Notes under the pieces: model-generated
The model's input: the letters and a program-made list of their open reading frames with translations, nothing else
Databases searched by the model: none
Told to the model about the DNA's origin: nothing
Origin: an uncultured Clostridium sp.
GTDB taxonomy: Bacteria > Bacillota > Clostridia > TANB77 > CAG-508
Assembly (NCBI GenBank): GCA_947365805.1
Contig: CANAZY010000014.1
Coordinates: 1 to 35,695 of the forward strand
Reading direction: 5' to 3'
DNA: 35,695 bases
Shown here: in pieces, positions 1 to 7,190 of the stretch
Layout of the letters: each line of letters begins with the position of its first letter
Numbering within the stretch: the stretch's first letter is position 1
Translations under genes and position numbers: made by a program

Positions 1-4
1 CATA

Positions 5-36
5 CAAGGAAGTAATTATCAATCATTACTTCCTTG
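5..36. terminator. Hairpin, probable terminator
   Basis: A perfect 12-bp inverted repeat (5-16 with 25-36) with an 8-base loop. On the plus strand it is followed by a short T-rich run, so it could end a plus-strand gene lying left of the window or act in both directions. It sits beyond the terminator of the XRE gene at 183-1334. Confidence 0.5.
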
Positions 37-135
37 TGTTTTATCTATTCATTTTCATCTCCATACAGTTCAAAACCAACATACAAATCCATAGTTTAAT
101 TTTTATTTTGATTATCATATAAATATAGTAAAAAA

Positions 136-158
136 GCAAGTAGTTTTAAACTACTTGC
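136..158 (-). terminator. Intrinsic terminator of the XRE gene
   Basis: The inverted repeat GCAAGTAGTTT/AAACTACTTGC begins 25 bases after the stop codon of the minus-strand XRE gene. Read on the minus strand it is followed at once by six T residues, the classic rho-independent layout. Confidence 0.75.
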
Positions 159-182
159 ACTTTATACTTTTAATTAAATTTT

Positions 183-1334
183 TTATTTAGTAATTACTTT
201 TTGATATATGTTTTCAGCAAATTCATTATCATTCACTTTGTTTTCAATGTACTTATTAAAACTATCTTCATTTACTTTTCCATTTTCTATAATTTTTGAA
301 TAGTTTGGATAACGCTCTTCTACTAACTTTCTAGTTGTCTTATAAGAAGTTCCTGTAAAATTATATTGTATATATTCTACATTTTCTATTAAAGCAAAAA
401 TTGAAACCGAATTATAGATTAAACTCTTTTGTATATACAAGTCTTCATTATTGTACCAGTCTGTTGTATTATAATTTATGGTTACTCCTAAATTTTTAGA
501 ATCTATTTCAAACACACAGCCGTATTCTGAAAGTGGTAAGTTTCTAATTAAATTTCCAGTATTACTATTATCGCCTATATACTTGTTTTGATATTTTATA
601 ATATTTTTGATTCCGCTTTTATCTCTATTAAATATCGTTTTTGGAACAGTTTCATTTGTGTACTGTTTTTTAGTATCAATAATATAATACTCATTTTTCG
701 TATTAGGATTTATTCTATATACATTATAAAAAAGATTTTTATAGGTAATAATATTGGTAGTCTCCGTTATATGCCTATAAATTGGTGGTCTTTTAAATTC
801 TATTACTCCTATATAATCTGTTATCAAAAATATTGTTAGCACACCTATAAATATTCCTACTGAAAGAATCAGTTTTTTCCATAATTCTTTTACTTTTATT
901 TCTCTATATATTCCCATTACAAATATAATAATTCCTAATATAGAATATATTGAACCCCAACTACTTTCTGTGTCAAATATTGTAAATGCTGCAAAACTTA
1001 AAATAATTCCTACCGCCATTATACATATTGATATCTTTTTGTGTTCGTTATTAATTTTGTTTTTTGTATAATCTATCGTGTTAATTAAGCTTGTTTCTAC
1101 TGTTTCTTCTATATTTCCTTTTTCAATTTTTTCTCCACTTAATAACTCATTTAAAGTAATTCCTAACTCTTCACTTAATGGCTTTAACAAAGATAAATCA
1201 GGCATATATTTTCCATTTTCCCAACGTGATATTGTTTTGTTGGTAACTCCCAATTTTTCTCCTAACTGTTCTTGTGTTAACCCCTTATTTTTACGATTAT
1301 AAGCAATAAATTCTCCTATCTTTTTAACATCCAT
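183..1334 (-). CDS. XRE-family HTH regulator with membrane and extracytoplasmic domains
   Basis: 383 aa. An N-terminal Cro/C1-type helix-turn-helix (about residues 5-65, with LTQEQLGEKLGVTNKTISRW) precedes three predicted membrane helices at about 100-185 and a roughly 190-residue C-terminal part that would lie outside the cell. The start chosen is ATG 1332-1334, because AAAGGAGC lies 9 bases upstream; a start 20 codons further up has no such site. The layout suggests a membrane-tethered transcription factor that senses something outside, which is inference. It is a single gene with its own terminator at 136-158. The C-terminal region matches no family I recognise. Two other XRE-membrane proteins occur at 13561 and 15502. 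Confidence 0.85.
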   Translation of the reverse strand: MDVKKIGEFIAYNRKNKGLTQEQLGEKLGVTNKTISRWENGKYMPDLSLLKPLSEELGITLNELLSGEKIEKGNIEETVETSLINTIDYTKNKINNEHKKISICIMAVGIILSFAAFTIFDTESSWGSIYSILGIIIFVMGIYREIKVKELWKKLILSVGIFIGVLTIFLITDYIGVIEFKRPPIYRHITETTNIITYKNLFYNVYRINPNTKNEYYIIDTKKQYTNETVPKTIFNRDKSGIKNIIKYQNKYIGDNSNTGNLIRNLPLSEYGCVFEIDSKNLGVTINYNTTDWYNNEDLYIQKSLIYNSVSIFALIENVEYIQYNFTGTSYKTTRKLVEERYPNYSKIIENGKVNEDSFNKYIENKVNDNEFAENIYQKVITK

Positions 1335-1351
1335 AATTATTCGCTCCTTTC

Positions 1352-1372
1352 GTAAAAATGATAGCATTTTAC
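1352..1372. promoter_or_regulatory. Inverted repeat upstream of XRE gene, candidate autoregulatory site
   Basis: GTAAAAATG and CATTTTAC flank a 4-base spacer just upstream of the ribosome binding site of the XRE gene. XRE regulators often bind such repeats in their own promoter. The arms differ by one A, and no clear -35/-10 pair could be fixed here. Confidence 0.35.
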
Positions 1373-1488
1373 ATTTAAAAATAACACCCCACAAATGGCG
1401 AATTATTTATTTATATATAATTAAACGCAAATATAGAATAACCACTTTTCAATAAATTATCTATCTTCGTTATTTCTTATAAATATTT

Positions 1489-2469
1489 TTAATTTTGTAT
1501 CGGCATATATTTTTCTAAATATTCATCTACTGTTTTCATATATTGTTCAAATACTTTATCATCATTTTGCATACCATGTCCTGAATGTTTACCTTCAAAA
1601 TATTGATAGTCAATATTGTTGTCTTGTAATGCTTTTGTTAAATGTCTTACCGTGTTAAATGGGCATACTCTATCATGTGTACCATAGGCAATAACACTTG
1701 GAACTGAATTTTCATTTATCCACATGAAAGCAGATATTGGTTTCATAAGTTCTTCATATTCTTTTGTTTTTATCATTTCTGGTGTTAATTCTACACCTGC
1801 CATAATTCCAAATAATCCTGCTGCTGCTTGTCGTGATTCCTCTGTATCTTGATCTAGTCCATATACACCCCAATCTTCTGCATAAAAACTTGAAGGTCCA
1901 ACCATTTCAAACATTAATTTAACTGGTACAGGAGATGTCTCGTTATCACGATAAGCATATAACATTGCTAAAGTTCCACCTGCTGAACCACCACTTATTG
2001 CCATTTCATTTATATTATACCCTAGTTTTCTTGCTTCTTCAACGACGACTGGCATTGCTTGTTTTATTTCCATACTTTGAGAATATACACTTGCATTATT
2101 GGTATCTGTTCTTAATGTATAATTAATACCACAAGCTACATATCCTTTTGAACATAACCAAGCAAGTATCTCTTTATCACCTGATTTGTCACCTGATGTA
2201 AATCCTCCTGCATGAAGATAAACAACTAAACCATAATTACTTTTAGAATTATCTTTTGGTAAATACAAATCAAATTTATTCGATTCTTTATCTCCATAAG
2301 AAATATCACTTACTAAAGTTCCTATTTTATCAGTCCATTCTACTGCATATTTTTTACTCCAAGCTGGCTTTATAATTGTTTTTGAAGCTATACCAATAAT
2401 TAATGAAACTATAAATACTAGAATACAAACAAATATGAACATCCCTTTTCCTCTTTTCTTCTCATTCAT
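1489..2469 (-). CDS. Membrane-anchored alpha/beta hydrolase, esterase/lipase type
   Basis: 326 aa. One N-terminal membrane helix (about residues 10-30) anchors an alpha/beta-hydrolase domain that should face outward. Visible motifs are an oxyanion-hole motif HAGG (86-89, a variant of HGGG), the nucleophile elbow GGSAG with Ser162, a likely Asp266 (THDRV) and His295 or His298 near the C-terminus, as in the BD-FAE/esterase-lipase group (COG0657). The natural ester substrate cannot be read from sequence. ATG 2467-2469 has GGAGG upstream and overlaps the stop of a 43-codon ORF by ATGA, so translation is probably coupled. It is the last gene of the TetR-flanked hydrolase operon. Confidence 0.88.
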   Translation of the reverse strand: MNEKKRGKGMFIFVCILVFIVSLIIGIASKTIIKPAWSKKYAVEWTDKIGTLVSDISYGDKESNKFDLYLPKDNSKSNYGLVVYLHAGGFTSGDKSGDKEILAWLCSKGYVACGINYTLRTDTNNASVYSQSMEIKQAMPVVVEEARKLGYNINEMAISGGSAGGTLAMLYAYRDNETSPVPVKLMFEMVGPSSFYAEDWGVYGLDQDTEESRQAAAGLFGIMAGVELTPEMIKTKEYEELMKPISAFMWINENSVPSVIAYGTHDRVCPFNTVRHLTKALQDNNIDYQYFEGKHSGHGMQNDDKVFEQYMKTVDEYLEKYMPIQN

Positions 2470-2597
2470 AGTATATTACCTCCAAACATAGTTCCACCTA
2501 ACATTAAATTTAAAAACGCTCTAAAAGCTAGGCGACCTAAAATAATACCTAAAATTGCTATAATCAACAAAATAATAATCCTTTTTTTGTCAAACAT
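2466..2597 (-). CDS. 43-aa single-pass membrane protein between two hydrolases
   Basis: A small ORF of 43 codons starting MFDKKRIIILLIIAILG, preceded by AAAGGAGG at 7-base spacing. The product is basic at the start, has one strongly hydrophobic helix (about residues 6-25) and a glycine-rich tail. Its TGA overlaps the ATG of the downstream hydrolase as ATGA, and it begins 38 bases after the upstream hydrolase stops, so all three genes should be co-transcribed. Function is unknown; it could be a membrane partner of the anchored hydrolases or a coupling leader. The ribosome binding site and the overlap are the evidence that it is real. Confidence 0.68.
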   Translation of the reverse strand: MFDKKRIIILLIIAILGIILGRLAFRAFLNLMLGGTMFGGNIL

Positions 2598-2634
2598 ACG
2601 CTATTCCTCCTTTAATTAATTTAATATATAACCT

Positions 2635-3543
2635 CTAAATATTTACATCTTTATATAAACTATTTCTTAATATTTCTGGATTTTCTCCAACAAATGCTCT
2701 ACTTGCTTCTTCATCTCCTTGCAACTGCCACATAAACCAAGCAGTAACGTATCCATCAGCTGAATATAACATTTGTCCATGTTCTGCTCCAATTCTTCGT
2801 AGCATAACCTTTGATGACGGTATTTTATTATACATTTTAATCATTTTTTCAATAGGTATTACTGCTTCGGTTTCAAAATCCCCATTAGTTCCTGCTATCA
2901 TCAATATTGGTATATTAATTTTAGTTAAATCATATTTCCACCCAAATTGATGTGCCATTTCTTCGTGTGTTGGAGACAAAGCCACGGCTGTTTTATATTT
3001 ATCCTTATGTTCCATAATAGACGTTGCTGTAAATACTCCTGCTCCACCTTGTGAATGCCCTGTTATGCCTATGTTATCCAAATCTAATTTACCATAAAAG
3101 ATACTATTACTATTGCTATTTTCGGATATAATTAAATCTATAGTTTCATCGGCAGACTTACCAAATCCTGTACTACCATCATCATTACCAATAACCACAA
3201 ATCCCCAAGAAGCTAAATGTTTGAATAATGCTTTGTATTTTTTAGGTAAAACTCCTGTGCCATTTAAAACAATAACTACAGGATATTTCTTATTACTATT
3301 TTTTAATTCATCCGGATAATATATACAATATTTTTTTGTTAATTCTGAACCGTCTTTTTTTATACTCTTAACCTTATAATTACCCATTGCTAAATATTTT
3401 GCCTCAATATCTCCGCCTGTTTCAATTTCTTTTGTATAGTTATTAGGTGCCATTGGTATAAATGATATTATAACTAAAAGTGCAATAACTAATAGAATTG
3501 GTATTAGAATTATTATTCCAACTATTTTTAGTAATTTTCCCAT
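2635..3543 (-). CDS. Membrane-anchored alpha/beta hydrolase, dienelactone hydrolase/PAF-acetylhydrolase-like
   Basis: 302 aa. An N-terminal membrane helix (about 4-30) precedes a hydrolase domain with nucleophile elbow GHSQGG (Ser164), likely Asp222 in AGTNGDFE and His255 in GAEHGQ. The VIVLNGTG region matches the oxyanion loop of the chlorophyllase/PAF-acetylhydrolase-like group. It is unlike the neighbouring 1489-2469 hydrolase in loops and length, so the two are not recent duplicates. GGAGGAGG lies directly upstream of ATG 3541-3543. It is the first gene of the operon running from the promoter at 3595-3623 and is divergent from tetR, its probable regulator. Substrate unknown. Confidence 0.87.
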   Translation of the reverse strand: MGKLLKIVGIIILIPILLVIALLVIISFIPMAPNNYTKEIETGGDIEAKYLAMGNYKVKSIKKDGSELTKKYCIYYPDELKNSNKKYPVVIVLNGTGVLPKKYKALFKHLASWGFVVIGNDDGSTGFGKSADETIDLIISENSNSNSIFYGKLDLDNIGITGHSQGGAGVFTATSIMEHKDKYKTAVALSPTHEEMAHQFGWKYDLTKINIPILMIAGTNGDFETEAVIPIEKMIKMYNKIPSSKVMLRRIGAEHGQMLYSADGYVTAWFMWQLQGDEEASRAFVGENPEILRNSLYKDVNI

Positions 3544-3555
3544 CTTTCCTCCTCC

Positions 3556-3584
3556 TTGACTTAATACAAAATTAATGTTATATT
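3556..3584 (+). promoter_or_regulatory. Promoter of tetR
   Basis: TTGACT (3556-3561), a 17-base spacer and TATATT (3579-3584) form a sigma-A-type promoter reading toward the TetR gene. Its expected start near 3591 falls on the inverted-repeat arm 3583-3591. Confidence 0.65.
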
Positions 3585-3647
3585 TCTAACAAATATTATA
3601 TAAAATACTATTAAAAACTACAATGCTTACAAGAGAAGTGTTAGAAA
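3583..3647. promoter_or_regulatory. Two-arm inverted repeat, candidate TetR operator pair
   Basis: TTTCTAACA (3583-3591) and its exact complement TGTTAGAAA (3639-3647) bracket the hydrolase promoter, one near the start sites of both genes and the other upstream of the hydrolase -35. The arms are too far apart for one ordinary TetR dimer site, so each would have to be a separate weak site, or the match could be chance. Confidence 0.4.
3595..3623 (-). promoter_or_regulatory. Promoter of the hydrolase operon
   Basis: On the minus strand TTGTAG, a 17-base spacer and a perfect TATAAT (complement of 3595-3600) drive the hydrolase operon. Its predicted start lies in the same few bases as that of the opposing tetR promoter, so one bound repressor could block both. 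Confidence 0.68.
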
Positions 3648-3666
3648 AATCGAGGTTTTATAACAA

Positions 3667-4182
3667 ATGGATACAAGAATAGAAGAATCAAAGAAACTTA
3701 TAGCAGAAAGTTTAATATCGTTAATGAAGAAAAAAGAATTTACTTTTATAACTAATAAGGATATTACTGATAATGCGGGTTTATCACATATTACAATTTA
3801 TCGTCATTTTGACAGTAAAGATGACATTATTAAGTATTACTTGGATAATATTACAGATAACTTTATAAAAACAAGTAAAATAATATATACTCCAAATAAT
3901 TTCACGAGTTATATTGTTAAGTTATTTACTCATTTGGAAAAGAATAAGGATATTGCTATTTTACTTTATAACGCTGATATGATTCATTATTTAAAAAATG
4001 AATTTGATAGAATATTTTTAGCAAAAGCTAAAAATTCTAATGAAATATATTACTATGCTTTTGTTTCTGGAGCATTATATAATCTTTACTATTATTGGAT
4101 TAAAAATAATTTTAAAGAAACTCCGCAGGAATTAGCAAATATATTTAATGATTTCTATATTTCAAAAGGAGATAGCAATTAG
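3667..4182 (+). CDS. TetR/AcrR-family transcriptional regulator
   Basis: 171 aa. The N-terminal helix-turn-helix (about residues 8-55, with ITDNAGLSHITIYRHFDSKDDIIKYY) is typical TetR; the remaining helices are the ligand and dimer domain, resembling the short DhaS-like C-terminal type. It is one of only two plus-strand genes here. It is divergent from the hydrolase operon with interleaved promoters, which suggests it represses that operon and itself. GAGG lies 11 bases upstream of the ATG. Its 3' end is part of the bidirectional terminator at 4165-4194. The inducer cannot be inferred. Confidence 0.88.
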   Translation: MDTRIEESKKLIAESLISLMKKKEFTFITNKDITDNAGLSHITIYRHFDSKDDIIKYYLDNITDNFIKTSKIIYTPNNFTSYIVKLFTHLEKNKDIAILLYNADMIHYLKNEFDRIFLAKAKNSNEIYYYAFVSGALYNLYYYWIKNNFKETPQELANIFNDFYISKGDSN

Positions 4183-4194
4183 ACTATCTCCTTT
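4165..4194. terminator. Bidirectional terminator overlapping two stop codons
   Basis: AAAGGAGATAG (4165-4175) and CTATCTCCTTT (4184-4194) form a perfect 11-bp stem with an 8-base loop between convergent tetR and the YoaP-type gene. The tetR stop codon lies in the loop and the stop of the minus gene (4193-4195) overlaps the right arm. Confidence 0.72.
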
Positions 4195-4939
4195 ACTCCT
4201 TTATCAATTTTTCAAATGAATTAGCATTTAATATAGTATTAGATATAAACTCACCTTTATAGAAGTTAGCCCAGTTATTAAATATGCAAGGTGCATTTTT
4301 TGCTTTTTCTAATGAATCTATTTTTATAAAGTTAATCCTAATATTATTCTCTTTTGCATACTCTGTTAGCTCATTTACTTCATATTCTACATAAGGGCAT
4401 TCAGGACTATAATAAATCGTAAAGTCTTGATTATCTATTTTCATAAGTCTAGCATTATCATTAAATCTAGGAGTTTCACTATTATCAAATTGTAATGCTA
4501 ATAATTGATAATCTCCTATTTCATCAACAACTTTAAATCCATAATGCTCAAAGAATTTCTTTTCTCCAATAAATGGTTTTTTCTTTTTAGACGTTAAAGT
4601 ACATATTCCACTCATACCTTTTTCTTTTGAATCATTTATGGCATATTCTAATAATTCTTTAGCAATTCCTTTTCCTTTAAAACTTCCTGCAACCCATAAA
4701 CAATAAATATATTCATAGTTCTTGCCAATAATAGGAATCCAAGCAGTTTCTATTGGTTCATATTCAATAAATATTTTTCCTCTTGCATTTAATTTTCTAA
4801 AAATATGTCCATCTTTTAATTTGCTTTTTATCCATTCTTTTTTACTATCAACACCTGCTTGATGTTTTTTATCTCCTATCGCACAACATATATGCTCCTC
4901 ATCAATATTTTCTAAAGTTAAATTTATATATTCATTCAT
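4193..4939 (-). CDS. YoaP-type GNAT acetyltransferase with C-terminal YoaP domain
   Basis: 248 aa. The start (LENIDEEHICCAIGDKK) and overall plan match Bacillus subtilis YoaP: a GNAT acyltransferase fold (about 1-145, with an acetyl-CoA-binding stretch near VAGSFKGKGIAKELLEYA) followed by the YoaP-specific, thioredoxin-like domain (about 165-245) with a lone ECPY cysteine. It probably acetylates a small molecule using acetyl-CoA; the substrate is unknown. It starts one base after the stop of the GyrI-like gene, so the two are co-transcribed and probably act together. A decayed copy of its first codons exists at 10545-10613. Confidence 0.86.
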   Translation of the reverse strand: MNEYINLTLENIDEEHICCAIGDKKHQAGVDSKKEWIKSKLKDGHIFRKLNARGKIFIEYEPIETAWIPIIGKNYEYIYCLWVAGSFKGKGIAKELLEYAINDSKEKGMSGICTLTSKKKKPFIGEKKFFEHYGFKVVDEIGDYQLLALQFDNSETPRFNDNARLMKIDNQDFTIYYSPECPYVEYEVNELTEYAKENNIRINFIKIDSLEKAKNAPCIFNNWANFYKGEFISNTILNANSFEKLIKE

Positions 4940-4940
4940 A

Positions 4941-5588
4941 TTATTCGTTTACCTTTCTTTTTCTTATTGGATGTCTTATAACTGTTTTTAATTTATTCAC
5001 ATCACATCTTCTTGGATCACTTAAATAAATTTCGTGATGAAAACGAGTATCAGTAATATCTAGTTCATATCCATTTTCTATTATATAATCGTGCATTAAG
5101 CTAATGGTTTTAGGCTCATCATCATAAGAGCCTATGTGCATACATTGAACACAGATTCCTTCATCATAAGTTAAAAATTCCACTTTTGAAAAATCTAGTT
5201 TTTTCTTGTCTGTTGCTTCCTTTATAGCCCACTCAAAATCTTGTTTTGTTACAAAGTCTGGTAATCTAATAATAGATATGAAGTTCATTTGGTCTTTATT
5301 ATTATAATCGATACTATCCTTCCTTCCATCTTGCCACCAAAATCCTTCAAGTGGTGGAACTACATATTCAAAATAACCCTCTATTTTATGTGGTGTCTTA
5401 TAACTCATTTTTATAGTAAATGCAATTGCATATAAAAGTCCTATTGAATCTTTGTATTCTCCGTTTTCATTATTCGGATTTCCTTTTCCTCTAACTGCAA
5501 TATAATTCATTTTAGAAATTTCTACAATACTAGGTTTATTCTTTGGCATATAAAATTCCTTATATTCTTTTTTATAATCAAAAGCCAT
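4941..5588 (-). CDS. GyrI-like small-molecule-binding domain protein
   Basis: 215 aa. It matches the stand-alone GyrI-like (SOUL/GyrI fold) family seen in Firmicutes, with conserved NYIAVRGKGNPN near the N-terminus, the EGYFEYVVPPLEGFWW segment (about 89-104) and a C-terminal LSDPRRCDVNKLKTVIRHP motif. Such domains bind drug-like ligands, and some members have been shown to hydrolyse cyclopropanoid toxins. It is directly followed by the YoaP-type acetyltransferase, so a two-step detoxification or sensing unit is plausible but is inference. AGGAAA lies before the ATG at 5586-5588. Confidence 0.85.
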   Translation of the reverse strand: MAFDYKKEYKEFYMPKNKPSIVEISKMNYIAVRGKGNPNNENGEYKDSIGLLYAIAFTIKMSYKTPHKIEGYFEYVVPPLEGFWWQDGRKDSIDYNNKDQMNFISIIRLPDFVTKQDFEWAIKEATDKKKLDFSKVEFLTYDEGICVQCMHIGSYDDEPKTISLMHDYIIENGYELDITDTRFHHEIYLSDPRRCDVNKLKTVIRHPIRKRKVNE

Positions 5589-5682
5589 TTTATTTTTTCC
5601 TTTCTACTCATCTAATGCAATATAAATATGAATTATTTCATAATATATCTACCTCGTGATTAAGAGTATATAATATATAACT

Positions 5683-5705
5683 TGACAACTGTGTGTCATA
5701 TTATA
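5683..5705 (-). promoter_or_regulatory. -10 box with adjoining palindromic operator candidate
   Basis: On the minus strand a perfect TATAAT (complement of 5700-5705) is followed within 2 bases by TGACACACAGTTGTCA (5683-5698), with outer arms TGACA/TGTCA separated by 6 bases. This would put a repressor site over the transcription start of the GyrI-YoaP operon. No convincing -35 was seen. Confidence 0.42.
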
Positions 5706-5759
5706 AATAATGAACAGATAATTTAACCTATTATCTACTCTACCTATTGTAATTTGTAG

Positions 5760-6272
5760 TTATATTCCAAATTCTTTTGCATATTCTACTATACCAATTA
5801 TTTCTTTATCTGCATGATTCAATTTTATTGTCATAAAGTTTTCATTTGGCACTTCAAATGGTGCTTTTATTCCATAATTTATTGCTGGAGAATATCCACT
5901 TTTAGAATAATAAGTTTCACTACCTAAAACAACAGAATAATGATAGCCTAATTCTTTTGCTATTTGATGTCCTTTTTCTATTAACTTTTTACCTATTCCT
6001 TGTTTCTGATATTCTGGTAATATTCCAAGTGGTGCTAATGCTAATTCTTCATATTCTCCTATTTTAATTTTTGTAAATAATATATATCCAACTACTTTAC
6101 TGTCTTGAGTTGCAACTAATGATAATTGTGGTATAAAATTATTGCTATTTCTTAATGCTACTACTAAATCTTGTTCATTTCCATCACTATGTTCTGCTGT
6201 TTCAAATGCTGTTTTTACTACATTATATACTTCTTCATAGTCTTTTTTGGTTTCTTGTCTTATTTCTAACAT
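5760..6272 (-). CDS. GNAT family N-acetyltransferase, YhbS-like
   Basis: 170 aa, the usual size for the COG3153 (YhbS) group. It begins MLEIRQETKKDYEEVYNVVKTAF, and the acetyl-CoA pyrophosphate-binding motif A is visible as LGILPEYQKQGIGKKLIEKG (about 83-102). LVVATQDSKVVGYILFTKI and the VVLGSETYYSKSGY segment are also typical of this group. It transfers an acetyl group to an unknown amine. It is followed upstream in the same direction by a second GNAT gene with a 13-base gap, so both are probably on one mRNA. Confidence 0.86.
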   Translation of the reverse strand: MLEIRQETKKDYEEVYNVVKTAFETAEHSDGNEQDLVVALRNSNNFIPQLSLVATQDSKVVGYILFTKIKIGEYEELALAPLGILPEYQKQGIGKKLIEKGHQIAKELGYHYSVVLGSETYYSKSGYSPAINYGIKAPFEVPNENFMTIKLNHADKEIIGIVEYAKEFGI

Positions 6273-6285
6273 TTCTATTTCTCCT

Positions 6286-6714
6286 CTACAAATTACTTTT
6301 CCAAGTCATTGTGTATTCTATTTCTTCTGTATCTTTATCTATACTTTCACTTGTAATCGCAAAACCATTTTTCTTATAAAAATTTATTGCATTTATATTT
6401 TTCTTATATACACTTAATGTTAAATTGCTTTTGTTTTCTTTTACTTTATTTAATAAAGCAGTTCCTATTCCATTGCATTGATTATTTGTATCGACAAAAA
6501 TTCCTTCAATATAATTCTCATTTATTCCTATAAATCCTACAATATTTTCTTTAAAAATATAAACATATATTTCTGCATTTGGTAGAATTTCTTTTACATA
6601 GTTATAATTGTTTTCCCAATATTCTTTTGATATAAATTTGTGAGCTTTTATATTTTCCTTTTTCCATATTTGCATTATAATTTCTATATCATTCTTTTTA
6701 AATTTTCTTATCAT
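6286..6714 (-). CDS. GNAT family N-acetyltransferase, YjaB-like
   Basis: 142 aa, a minimal single-domain GNAT. Motif A reads GIFVDTNNQCNGIGTALLNKV (about 70-90, Q/CNGIG loop binding acetyl-CoA), followed by LTLSVYKKNINAINFYKKNGF, the conserved motif-B helix found in YjaB/RimI-like enzymes. Substrate unknown. It lies 13 bases upstream of the 5760-6272 GNAT and about 30 bases downstream of the 67-aa gene, so a short operon is likely. Its sequence is unlike the neighbouring GNAT outside the core motifs, so the two are not a recent duplication. Confidence 0.85.
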   Translation of the reverse strand: MIRKFKKNDIEIIMQIWKKENIKAHKFISKEYWENNYNYVKEILPNAEIYVYIFKENIVGFIGINENYIEGIFVDTNNQCNGIGTALLNKVKENKSNLTLSVYKKNINAINFYKKNGFAITSESIDKDTEEIEYTMTWKSNL

Positions 6715-6743
6715 CTATTTCTCCTATGAATCGTAATTTCTAA

Positions 6744-6947
6744 TTATATCTTATTAAAAATTACTGTTTTTTCTTTCATTGATATTTTACCTACTTCATA
6801 TCTATATTCTTTAGCTTCTTTTTTGTAAGTTAAAAATGAATGGTCTATATCGAATCCTAAAATATTTTTGATTTCTTCATAAGATAATTTATAATTTTCT
6901 TTATTATTTTCTTTTAGATACTTCCATAATGGCTCATATTTACTCAT
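6744..6947 (-). CDS. 67-aa protein, paralogue of 22038-22241
   Basis: 67 aa, acidic and lysine-rich, with no membrane segment. It resembles a family of small bacterial proteins with a YEPLWKYLKEN start and an EIKNILGF centre, possibly DUF7662; the function is unknown. A second copy at 22038-22241 differs at only seven residues. Such conservation over two loci argues that the ORF is translated and under selection. It is preceded by a T/A-rich stretch with a GGAGG site and lies upstream of the GNAT pair. Confidence 0.75.
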   Translation of the reverse strand: MSKYEPLWKYLKENNKENYKLSYEEIKNILGFDIDHSFLTYKKEAKEYRYEVGKISMKEKTVIFNKI

Positions 6948-6977
6948 CGTTACCTCCCAGACAATTTCTAATTTGTG

Positions 6978-7166
6978 TTATTCTTTGTCTTTTTTGCTAT
7001 TCCTATATAATATACTAAATGTTAATGTAAATAACATTGGTATAACTGAATAACCAGCATTATTTAATTTATGAGTGATTACTAAGTATCCACCAATCAA
7101 AGTTAAAATTGCAAATACAAGACTTAAAATCAAAAATATTTTTACTTTTAATTTTTCTTTATTCAT
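6978..7166 (-). CDS. 62-aa two-helix membrane protein
   Basis: 62 aa with a charged N-terminus (MNKEKLKVK), two predicted membrane helices (about 8-30 and 38-53) and a charged tail (RNSKKDKE). AAAGGAGAT lies 9 bases upstream of the ATG. It begins 24 bases downstream of the 252-aa anchored protein and ends 30 bases before the 67-aa gene. No family is recognised, and no function is proposed. Confidence 0.65.
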   Translation of the reverse strand: MNKEKLKVKIFLILSLVFAILTLIGGYLVITHKLNNAGYSVIPMLFTLTFSILYRNSKKDKE

Positions 7167-7190
7167 AACTTTTACATCTCCTTTATATAT

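Noticed and set aside
588..839. Plus-strand open frame opposite the XRE-membrane gene
   Set aside because: It is the complement of an AT-rich coding region, low in complexity, with no ribosome binding site; the minus-strand gene has clear domains. The same holds for other long plus-strand frames opposite genes, such as those inside copA (11220-11825) and MBOAT (23997-24323).
1335..1394. Upstream extension of the first XRE gene by 20 codons
   Set aside because: AAAGGAGC lies just before the inner ATG at 1332-1334, the HTH domain starts right after it, and the extra residues match nothing.
2080..2600. TGA read as tryptophan (Mollicutes code)
   Set aside because: TGA is used as a normal stop in several genes, for example the 43-aa ORF and the 26948-27745 gene, and tryptophan is TGG throughout.
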